A stretch of 8,531 bases of DNA, taken from contig JAJAZG010000412.1 in NCBI GenBank assembly GCA_026785865.1, positions 1 to 8,531 of the forward strand, in the 5' to 3' direction. Below, in pieces: positions 1 through 5,739 of the stretch. The DNA is from Pseudanabaena sp. CAN_BIN31 (GTDB taxonomy: Bacteria > Cyanobacteriota > Cyanobacteriia > Pseudanabaenales > Pseudanabaenaceae). How positions within the stretch are numbered: position 1 is the first letter of the stretch; each line of letters begins with the position of its first letter. The notes below the pieces were generated by a model. It was not told where the DNA came from, did no database searches, and saw only the letters and a list, made by a program, of their open reading frames with translations. Made by a program: the position numbers and the translations under genes.

Positions 1-65
1 CGCTTTTTCCTGTGGGAATATCACTATTTTTGGCGCGAACTTTAAAAATATCGAACTTCGATCAT
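1..65 (-). pseudogene. Remnant of a RelE-type toxin gene (internally deleted, frameshifted), cut by the window edge
   Basis: An ATG at 65-63 lies 4 nt after the stop of the antitoxin-like gene, where the partner toxin is expected. It encodes only MIEVRYF before a TAA at 44-42. From position 49 the +1 frame is open to the window edge and reads IFKVRAKNSDIPTGKS. From memory of the family, this matches the conserved central core of cyanobacterial RelE/ParE-type toxins (consensus roughly KVR.KNSD...GKS.GYR), and MIEVR is a typical N-terminus for them. Intact members have several dozen residues between those two parts, so an internal segment appears to have been lost with a change of frame. The rest of the core should continue to the left of the window. 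As it stands it cannot make a normal toxin. Confidence 0.6.
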
Positions 66-69
66 GAGT

Positions 70-327
70 TTATGCTGTAGTGTCTTCCCAAAGTTGTGAC
101 ACTAGGAATGTTTGTCCTGCGGCGGCTAGTCTTACAGATTCTTGTAAGTCGGCTAATATTTGTTCTTTGGGTTCTTGTTCGTCAATCAAAGCTAGTCCAC
201 TAATGTTATCAGTGTTTAAAGAATGGATTAGCTGTTGCCAAAGTTCTAAGGGGACAAGCACATCGGTTGCTTTGCCTTCTGCGTTGGTGACGTAACGGAT
301 AAGGTTTTCAATTTGGGCGATCGTCAT
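70..327 (-). CDS. Antitoxin-like small protein (type II TA, RelB/Phd-like role)
   Basis: This is an 85-residue acidic protein. The N-terminal half (about residues 10-35) has the pattern VTNAEGKATDVLVPLELWQQ, which looks like the DNA-binding and dimerisation part of Phd/RelB-type antitoxins in cyanobacteria. The C-terminal half (50-82) is a charged helix followed by GQTFLVSQLWED, the kind of tail that wraps a toxin. I assign the role from this layout and from the toxin remnant 4 nt downstream; I do not know a named family for it. The ATG at 327 has a modest AGGA at 342-339, 11 nt upstream. It follows the HTH gene by 24 nt and may share its transcript. Because the adjacent toxin is broken, this antitoxin is probably an orphan. 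Antitoxins of this type usually repress their own promoter. Confidence 0.7.
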   Translation of the reverse strand: MTIAQIENLIRYVTNAEGKATDVLVPLELWQQLIHSLNTDNISGLALIDEQEPKEQILADLQESVRLAAAGQTFLVSQLWEDTTA

Positions 328-351
328 AGCTCTATTTTTCCTAGCTTGTTT

Positions 352-612
352 TTATTTTAACCTGTGCCTTACTTTTTTGAGAATTAGCCTCTTAGCCAAT
401 TGCAAACATCTGATCGCCTGTTGCTCCATCGACATTCGCTTGTTACTACAGCGTGAGCTTTTTGCCCTAAATTCGCTAAATCCTGCGGTGATCATCGCAT
501 TGTATATCGTTGATACTGAGACTTTAAAGTGTTTCGCTACCTCTCGAAGCGGATAGTCTTCCTCTTTGTACAGTCTGATATATTCTTTTACTCTTTCACT
601 AATCTCTTCCAT
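352..612 (-). CDS. Small helix-turn-helix DNA-binding protein
   Basis: The product is 86 residues long. Residues about 20-43 form a clear helix-turn-helix of the homeodomain-like/recombinase type: YPLREVAKHFKVSVSTIYNA, with the usual A..F.VS.STIY pattern. The N-terminus (1-18) is an acidic-basic helix. The C-terminus (about 58-86) is strongly basic (AKRLILKKVRHRLK), which suggests a second nucleic-acid contact. The ATG at 612 is supported by AAAGGA at 627-622, 9 nt upstream. The gene sits 102 nt after the HNH gene with no convincing terminator between. It could be a small regulator of the neighbouring defence operon or of the antitoxin gene that follows, or the surviving N-terminal HTH of a transposase or resolvase. 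Nothing visible decides between these. A function beyond DNA binding is not supported. Confidence 0.6.
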   Translation of the reverse strand: MEEISERVKEYIRLYKEEDYPLREVAKHFKVSVSTIYNAMITAGFSEFRAKSSRCSNKRMSMEQQAIRCLQLAKRLILKKVRHRLK

Positions 613-714
613 TATCTTTTTTCCTTTAAATCAGGATTTCTATCTATTTGAGAAGCAAGCACTCAGCAATTTCTTAAGATGTTAGTAAATACTTCGATTG
701 TAAAAACATTGATG

Positions 715-1866
715 CTAAATGCTTACATCATTTACAACATCCTTAATAAACTGTATGACTCTCTGATTTCCATTTTTATAATGTAGGCAAAGCATTCGGA
801 AAACGGCTGCTTTTAAAAATGCTCGATCTTCAAGTCCCATCTCTTCATTGTAATTAGTATAGTTTTGAATTGCCTCTATCCATTCTTGTTCAGAGTGAGG
901 CGTATTCGTGCGAGGATGACGACACCAAGATCTAAACCCAGTTAGCCACTTACTAAATCCTTGATCTAATATATCTCGTTTATATCTCTCTTTAATGTAA
1001 AACACTTCATCCCAAGTTGTTACCTTTTCTTCCCAAATATCTATATTCTCAAAATTTTGAGGGTGAGGAATAAAGTCAATTTCCCATTCTGGCAGATGTT
1101 CCCCAGTATTTCCAATTATTCCAGCAAAAGGCTCACTTCTATCGAGTGATATCGTGATTTTTTGGTGATTGTAAGGATTAAATGATTTACGACAAACACC
1201 ATCATCATTTCTCAGAATATCCTGAGTAAGCTTGTAACGTGAGTTACACTTATTACCCATAGGAACAAGATTATGCAAATTTGCCGCAGCAAAGGGGTAA
1301 CTTTCCTTTGATAAATAATGATCTAATGCTTCACGAGGCGCACTGGGAGCATCAAAGTACTCACTCCCACAAAATGGGCATATACGATCAAGAGATTCAT
1401 CATAAATCTTTTTGTAATGCCTATCTCTAACCCCAAGTGGCGTAAGTATCTCAAAGGCAGATTCAAATAATACTTTAATTGGTTGACGAATATCTTCTGG
1501 CAAGTCTTTAAGCGTCTCACATGTTGAGTTCCCACACAATAGAGAGGCAATATTATTTTGATCGCTAAATGCTTTTAAAATCTGTTCTCTTTGGATATCT
1601 GTAAGATTTTGCAATGATCTTTGATAATTGAGTAGCTTATCACCTAGAGTTAGTCTTTCTCTTTTAGATTTATCTGTAATTTTAGATTTATCTGTAATAT
1701 TTAAACGGCGCTGTAGAAGACCTCTATATGGCTCTGCAATAGCTTCAGCCCAGCCTGTCGATATTTTGCTATTTGTTAAGTTGTTATGAATAAATTTTAG
1801 AATTTCCTCTAGACATTCATGTAACCAGTTCTCTGATGTAGCCTCAATAGGATAACCAAACAGCAT
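715..1866 (-). CDS. HNH endonuclease paired with an AAA ATPase (PtuB-like role)
   Basis: The protein is 383 residues from the ATG at 1866. An N-terminal helical region (1-155) leads into an HNH core: CPFCG at 163-167, LDHYLSK at 181-187 with D182-H183 as the metal/general-base pair, NLHNLVP at 196-202 giving N199, and KCNSRYK at 206-212. This is the layout of HNH nucleases that act with ABC-type ATPases, as in Septu PtuB and retron effectors (family knowledge). The second zinc-knuckle cysteine is absent (PMGNKCN where many relatives have C..CN). Residues 215-383 are an uncharacterised C-terminal region. The start at 1866 is chosen over an in-frame ATG at 1908 because AAAGGAG lies 6 nt upstream and the start falls 1 nt after the ATPase stop. 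An 18-bp tandem repeat gives ITDKSK twice at 57-68. It is probably the DNA-cutting effector of the operon. Confidence 0.82.
   Translation of the reverse strand: MLFGYPIEATSENWLHECLEEILKFIHNNLTNSKISTGWAEAIAEPYRGLLQRRLNITDKSKITDKSKRERLTLGDKLLNYQRSLQNLTDIQREQILKAFSDQNNIASLLCGNSTCETLKDLPEDIRQPIKVLFESAFEILTPLGVRDRHYKKIYDESLDRICPFCGSEYFDAPSAPREALDHYLSKESYPFAAANLHNLVPMGNKCNSRYKLTQDILRNDDGVCRKSFNPYNHQKITISLDRSEPFAGIIGNTGEHLPEWEIDFIPHPQNFENIDIWEEKVTTWDEVFYIKERYKRDILDQGFSKWLTGFRSWCRHPRTNTPHSEQEWIEAIQNYTNYNEEMGLEDRAFLKAAVFRMLCLHYKNGNQRVIQFIKDVVNDVSI
1662..1697. repeat. Perfect 18-bp tandem duplication inside the HNH gene
   Basis: Two identical 18-bp units (1662-1679 and 1680-1697, each ttttagatttatctgtaa on the plus strand) lie head to tail. 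Being a multiple of three, they keep the frame and duplicate six residues (ITDKSK) in the N-terminal region of the HNH protein. Perfect identity suggests a recent slippage event. Confidence 0.9.
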
Positions 1867-1867
1867 T

Positions 1868-3496
1868 CTAAACTCCTTTATTTTGTAACTGTCGCAGGTG
1901 ATCGGCAAGAAATGCTTTTTCTACTGAATTTCCTAAATGACGAATTCCTGACCTAATTTCTTCAGGATTTTCACTCTTCATGAGTTCTTCAATCTCGTCA
2001 CGAGGAACTTGGGAGATCGGAGGACTAACTCCAAAACATTCTTCGATAATTGTGTCAAATGTTGCGCCAAATGTCTCTATATCTGGATGTTTGATTTGAA
2101 TTTCCCCTTCATCATTCTTGCTAAACATAAATACTTGTTCTCTATGCATATCAGAAGGGATAAAAGGAGCATGTGTTGTTATTAAACAATCTTGATGAGA
2201 TACTATTGAAGTACCACGTCTATCACCGTTTTCAGTAGGTAAATCAAGAATTTTAGAAATAAATTGTACTCGCCATTGTGGATTAAAGTGTGATTCGGGT
2301 TCATCAAGTAGAAAAAGTATATTTGGCGATGAAAACATACAGAAAGTACCTAAAAGTTGAGCTAGTTGATGTTCTCCATCAGAAAGTGATACATAGTCTA
2401 CTACCTCATTACTCTTTCTAGACCGAAAATTAACTCTCTCGAAGCGAAATACTTTATCTTCATCTTGAGGTTCGGGTAGACGTGAAGCAAACCTTCGCTT
2501 TTTTGTATCATTCTGGAATCTCTCGCGTGTCTTTCTAGGCAAAGCTAAATCGTTTAACATAGATAGCTTATGGAAAGCAGAGTATAGTTCTAGTGAATTA
2601 TCCCAAAAATAACGAAATGCCGCTCTTGTTTGATCGTTAATCCAATAGTCGAATATATAAGTTTCTGTCTTTTCATCATAGGTATAACAAGTAGCGCATC
2701 GCTTGAGTCGATCAAGGAAAGTTTCTAGTTCCTGTGTAAGTTGAATTTCTTTGCGAGTACTTTGACTGCCTTTTATATTGGTGAATTTTGATACTACGCC
2801 ATGTGCGAGTTGGATAATACAACGAAATGAATGTAAGTCTTGGAGGTTTGCACTATCTAGCAAAGCAGCACGTATTTTATCACTACCTAGTAGGAGATTA
2901 GCTACTAGAACTTCAAGATGCGTTCCATAATCGATTAGCATCAATCTAGTGTCAGGAATACTTTGATCTGTATATTCTAAACTCAAAGCTTTTTCTCTTA
3001 CATCGGTTGCATATCCACTGCGGCTTGTTAAAAAGGGGAGACTAAGAGTTTCGTTATCACCCGATGTATAGCCTACGATCTTTTCGGGTAATAAAGCGTG
3101 GGTTTTAGAACTGTTTAGATCGCAATCAATCCAATTATATTCATCTCTTGTTTCAATTATAAGAGATGGGCGTTTTTTGTTGATAGATTGATGTGAGATC
3201 CGAACGCGAATAGGCTCTAATTCATTCTCAGGATGAATAAAGTACTCAATTTCAAACTGCAAATCAAGATTACCTTCATATCGCTCCTGATGGCTGACAC
3301 ATTTGTGAAAAGTAGATTGAAATATTTCAGCCAATATTTGTAAAAACTGAGATTTACCAGCGCCATTCCGTCCAATAAAACATAAAGGTGCGAATGTTGA
3401 ATATTCATCAAAAGGACTACGAAAACTAACATCTAGTCCGTCAAGTAAGCCCCCACAGTTTGTACCAGAAATAATATTTACTCTCAAAAGCTTCAT
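1868..3496 (-). CDS. AAA family ABC/SMC-type ATPase associated with the restriction locus (PtuA-like role)
   Basis: The protein is 542 residues from the ATG at 3496. It has a complete ABC/SMC-style nucleotide-binding domain split by a long insert: Walker A GRNGAGKS at 42-49, ABC signature LSDGEHQ at 371-377, Walker B ILFLLDEPE at 393-401 with E399 as catalytic glutamate, and H-loop TTHAP at 440-444. The insert (about 60-360) is helical and charged and probably serves for dimerisation or sensing; the last 90 residues may contact the nuclease. The family resembles OLD/PtuA-like defence ATPases and the ATPases annotated as associated with restriction systems. Its HNH partner follows at once. The start at 3496 is preferred over the ATG at 3517: AAGGAGG lies 5 nt upstream, and the ATG overlaps the hsdS stop as ATGA. 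The 3517 start would give a 25-nt overlap. Inferred role: ATP-dependent control of the HNH nuclease. Confidence 0.85.
   Translation of the reverse strand: MKLLRVNIISGTNCGGLLDGLDVSFRSPFDEYSTFAPLCFIGRNGAGKSQFLQILAEIFQSTFHKCVSHQERYEGNLDLQFEIEYFIHPENELEPIRVRISHQSINKKRPSLIIETRDEYNWIDCDLNSSKTHALLPEKIVGYTSGDNETLSLPFLTSRSGYATDVREKALSLEYTDQSIPDTRLMLIDYGTHLEVLVANLLLGSDKIRAALLDSANLQDLHSFRCIIQLAHGVVSKFTNIKGSQSTRKEIQLTQELETFLDRLKRCATCYTYDEKTETYIFDYWINDQTRAAFRYFWDNSLELYSAFHKLSMLNDLALPRKTRERFQNDTKKRRFASRLPEPQDEDKVFRFERVNFRSRKSNEVVDYVSLSDGEHQLAQLLGTFCMFSSPNILFLLDEPESHFNPQWRVQFISKILDLPTENGDRRGTSIVSHQDCLITTHAPFIPSDMHREQVFMFSKNDEGEIQIKHPDIETFGATFDTIIEECFGVSPPISQVPRDEIEELMKSENPEEIRSGIRHLGNSVEKAFLADHLRQLQNKGV
1873..1879 (-). 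promoter_or_regulatory. Shine-Dalgarno site fixing the HNH gene start
   Basis: AAAGGAG on the minus strand lies within the last codons of the ATPase gene, 6 nt before the ATG at 1866. It supports that start over the upstream ATG at 1908 and implies translational coupling. Confidence 0.75.
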
Positions 3497-5049
3497 TTTC
3501 GCCTCCTTGTAAAACACATTTCTTCTACCTCTGAATCAAATCTTTGTGCAATAATGGATTCAGGTTGTTCATCAAGCAGTGTAAATAAAATTTCTTTAAG
3601 TGCATCATAGTCGCCCAAAAGCTGTTTATGCAAATGATTATGTAGTTCACCAAATGAAAACTTATCATTAGGTAGGTTGAATATTTCCTTTTTGACTGCC
3701 TCGCTCGACATTTTAGACATTTGGGGTCTCCTTACAGCTATTTGCTTTTTCTGTGTTGTTAAATTTGCTATACGTTCAGCACGAATACGCTCAAGTAAAA
3801 TTGATGCTGGTTCATCATTAGGATCTTGTGATACTAACTCACCACGAAATGCCTTGTCTAATATTACGGGTGTTAGTTGCTTCAAAATTTTAAATGCGTT
3901 TTGATAGTTGACCTCACAGTAATCAGCATAAGCAAATAGAGATTCAATACGAGATACTATTTCGTGCTGCTCATCCAAATCTGGAAGTAAAAACTTTACA
4001 GACCGAATATCATTTAACGCCAGTCCTGCCTTAGTAGCACCTCGCTGCATTTGAGTTAGTTGTCCAATCCCTCCTAATGGTGATGAAAGAAAATATGCAA
4101 GATAAGATCCTAAATGCTCACCAGTTTGTCGTGCAAGACATAAATGTTGATTGATATATGCCTCACCAACGTTTTCGCGGATAAAAGCAACCATTCCTAC
4201 ATCAGCAGTTATTGAAATTAAAATATCACCAACTTCTATTCGTGTTCGTTTACCTTCTGCATTAATTGGAGGATTAACATATTGAATCTGATTTAAGTCA
4301 AGATCGATAGTAAAATGATTGAGATTACCAACTCTCAGAAACAATGCTCCTTGAGTCGAATAGTAACTAGACCATCCTCGTGAACCACTCGTAATGAAAG
4401 GAAATACTTCTCTTCCATTACGTTGTTGCCAAGAGTCTATAGATCGATTTCTCTCTAATCGCCAATCATTTGTAAGTTCTCCTGATATTGCAGCGTTAAG
4501 AACGGCACAGCGAAAATTTTTAATTATAAGAGGTATTTTATTTAGCCGATCGCGACAAGCATCAACCCTTGCAAGTAACAAATCAAGCTTATCAGCAATT
4601 TGTTTTTGTTCGTTGAGGGGGGCAACAGGAACTTCTATTTTCCGAATTAAATCACCGCTAATTCCTGCAAATGTTGACCCTGTTCCTTGCTGTGACAGCC
4701 AATGTTCAATATAGCGAAAATAATGTAGTAAATATTTTTGATTAAATAGAGAAACTGCTTGAATTGAAGCTAATCCACGACCTATACAAGATCTCTCTGA
4801 TGCAAGATTAGTTGGTCCTACTGGCGCTCGTACTGAAAGCAAAATTTCTCCTGCTTCGGCTACGGTCTTCGGCTCACTACACCATTTCCTAACCGTAGGA
4901 AATAAATTTCCGAAATCAGATTTACCTTGAAAAAATGGCAGCCCTTCACATTGCTCATTGTAACTACGCGAGTTGGGAGATTGCCCCATTTGTATTGAGG
5001 CAATTTCAGAAAGTAGTGTATAAGTCCAACCATCAGGGATATCGCTCAT
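3493..5049 (-). CDS. hsdS: Type I restriction-modification specificity subunit HsdS
   Basis: This 518-residue protein has the classic duplicated HsdS layout. TRD1 spans about 1-142, opening with IPDGWTYTLLSEIASIQMGQ. The first conserved spacer (146-193) begins LNEQKQIADKLDLLLARVD and ends in AAISGELT. TRD2 spans about 200-355. The second spacer (359-425) begins DEQHEIVSRIESLF and contains ILDKAFRGELV. The two recognition domains would each bind one half of a bipartite DNA target and recruit two HsdM. An extra segment of about 90 residues (430-518) with a basic stretch and a predicted helical fold extends past the usual end. The ATG at 5049 overlaps the vapC stop as ATGA, with GGGAGG 7 nt upstream; its own stop overlaps the ATPase start the same way. 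HsdS also anchors HsdR in complete systems, but no HsdR is seen here. Confidence 0.93.
   Translation of the reverse strand: MSDIPDGWTYTLLSEIASIQMGQSPNSRSYNEQCEGLPFFQGKSDFGNLFPTVRKWCSEPKTVAEAGEILLSVRAPVGPTNLASERSCIGRGLASIQAVSLFNQKYLLHYFRYIEHWLSQQGTGSTFAGISGDLIRKIEVPVAPLNEQKQIADKLDLLLARVDACRDRLNKIPLIIKNFRCAVLNAAISGELTNDWRLERNRSIDSWQQRNGREVFPFITSGSRGWSSYYSTQGALFLRVGNLNHFTIDLDLNQIQYVNPPINAEGKRTRIEVGDILISITADVGMVAFIRENVGEAYINQHLCLARQTGEHLGSYLAYFLSSPLGGIGQLTQMQRGATKAGLALNDIRSVKFLLPDLDEQHEIVSRIESLFAYADYCEVNYQNAFKILKQLTPVILDKAFRGELVSQDPNDEPASILLERIRAERIANLTTQKKQIAVRRPQMSKMSSEAVKKEIFNLPNDKFSFGELHNHLHKQLLGDYDALKEILFTLLDEQPESIIAQRFDSEVEEMCFTRRRK
3502..3508 (-). promoter_or_regulatory. Strong Shine-Dalgarno site fixing the ATPase start
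   Basis: A full AAGGAGG on the minus strand, inside the last codons of hsdS, lies 5 nt before the ATG at 3496. It is the best ribosome binding site in the window. It decides the ATPase start and suggests the effector pair is well translated. Confidence 0.8.
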
Positions 5050-5453
5050 ACCTCAACCTCCCAATCTTCAAGTTGCAACCCATGCACACGCTCAAACTCT
5101 CGTGTATTATGCGTTACCAGAATTAAATTGTTTGCCAAAGCGATCGCTGCAATTTGTAAATCATAAGCACCAATCGGAGTTCCTGCACTAGCGAGACTCG
5201 CCCGAATTTGACCAAATAAAATCGCCGCCTCATCTCCAAAAGGTAATGAGATAAATCTCTCTAAAAAGTCTTGTTGACGTTCCAGTGTTCTAGTTGGATT
5301 ATTGCTTCGCATCGCACCATAAAATAGCTCAGCCTTGACAACAGAGCATACAGCCATATCATCAATGGGTGTCGAAATTAAGCGATCGCGTATTGCACTT
5401 GACCGACCATTCAAATACATTACACAAACATTAGTGTCCAACAGATAACGCAT
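5046..5453 (-). CDS. vapC: VapC-type PIN-domain toxin within the hsd operon
   Basis: This 135-residue PIN-domain protein has all expected acidic metal-binding positions: D6 in RYLLDTNV, E42 in KAELFYGA, D98 in GAYDLQIAA, and the C-terminal HNTREF motif (N116/E119). The length is normal for VapC ribonucleases, which cleave tRNA or rRNA and stop translation when the antitoxin is lost. It follows the antitoxin-like gene by 2 nt and its TGA overlaps the hsdS ATG, so it is fully embedded in the hsdM-hsdS transcript. Two HIP1 sites (5140-5147, 5382-5389) lie within the gene, unlike hsdS and the genes after it. The motifs appear intact and the toxin is probably active. The particular RNA target cannot be read from the sequence. 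Confidence 0.9.
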   Translation of the reverse strand: MRYLLDTNVCVMYLNGRSSAIRDRLISTPIDDMAVCSVVKAELFYGAMRSNNPTRTLERQQDFLERFISLPFGDEAAILFGQIRASLASAGTPIGAYDLQIAAIALANNLILVTHNTREFERVHGLQLEDWEVEV

Positions 5454-5455
5454 TC

Positions 5456-5722
5456 TTAGTCAAAAGCTCCAACAAGTTCATCATCAAGACTCTCTGAGAT
5501 ACCGAGATCGTCAATAGCAATGAGATCATCTGCACAGATCCCATAAAAACTTTCCAACGATTTCCAGACAGGAGTTAACACTTTTTCTTGAACAACACCA
5601 TAAGATCGAACTGGCTGATAAATTACCATAACTTCTACCTCTCTCTCCACTAATCCAACAGGAATATTAAGATGAAGAATACCATCTTGTCCAATGTGTT
5701 GGCGTACTTTAATACTTTCCAT
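5456..5722 (-). CDS. VapB-like antitoxin partner of the embedded PIN toxin
   Basis: This small acidic protein is 88 residues from the ATG at 5722. The N-terminal part (SIKVRQHIGQDGILHLNIP, then EREVEVMVIYQPV at 26-38) looks like a beta-rich, AbrB-like DNA-binding domain. The tail (55-88) is acidic and helical and fits a toxin-binding arm. The role rests on position: it ends 2 nt before a complete vapC. An in-frame ATG at 5737 would add MEFGT and lie 2 nt after the hsdM stop. I prefer 5722 because GGAG lies 9 nt upstream of it, whereas 5737 has only a distant GAAGAAG. Antitoxins of this kind normally repress their own operon, so it could influence expression of the downstream hsdS, but no operator is visible. 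Confidence 0.75.
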   Translation of the reverse strand: MESIKVRQHIGQDGILHLNIPVGLVEREVEVMVIYQPVRSYGVVQEKVLTPVWKSLESFYGICADDLIAIDDLGISESLDDELVGAFD

Positions 5723-5739
5723 AGTTCCAAACTCCATAA

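Noticed and set aside
80..295. Plus-strand open frame opposite the antitoxin-like gene
   Set aside because: It is a shadow of the minus-strand gene, with no ribosome binding site and low-complexity serine/cysteine-rich sequence. The other plus-strand frames (for example 3677-3904, 4394-4714, 5694-5939, 7530-7752) fail in the same way.
613..714. Terminator between the HNH gene and the HTH gene
   Set aside because: Only a 4-bp stem (TGAG/CTCA) without a following T-run could be found. The A/T-rich gap has no convincing hairpin.
1864..1908. Longer HNH start at 1908
   Set aside because: It would overlap the ATPase gene by 41 nt without a good binding site. The 1866 start has AAAGGAG at 6 nt.
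3494..3517. Longer ATPase start at 3517
   Set aside because: It has no Shine-Dalgarno and would overlap hsdS by 25 nt. The 3496 start has AAGGAGG 5 nt upstream and an ATGA overlap.
5382..5389. HIP1 palindromes as restriction targets of the HsdMS system
   Set aside because: Type I targets are bipartite and asymmetric. HIP1 is a genome-wide cyanobacterial feature and says nothing about HsdS specificity.
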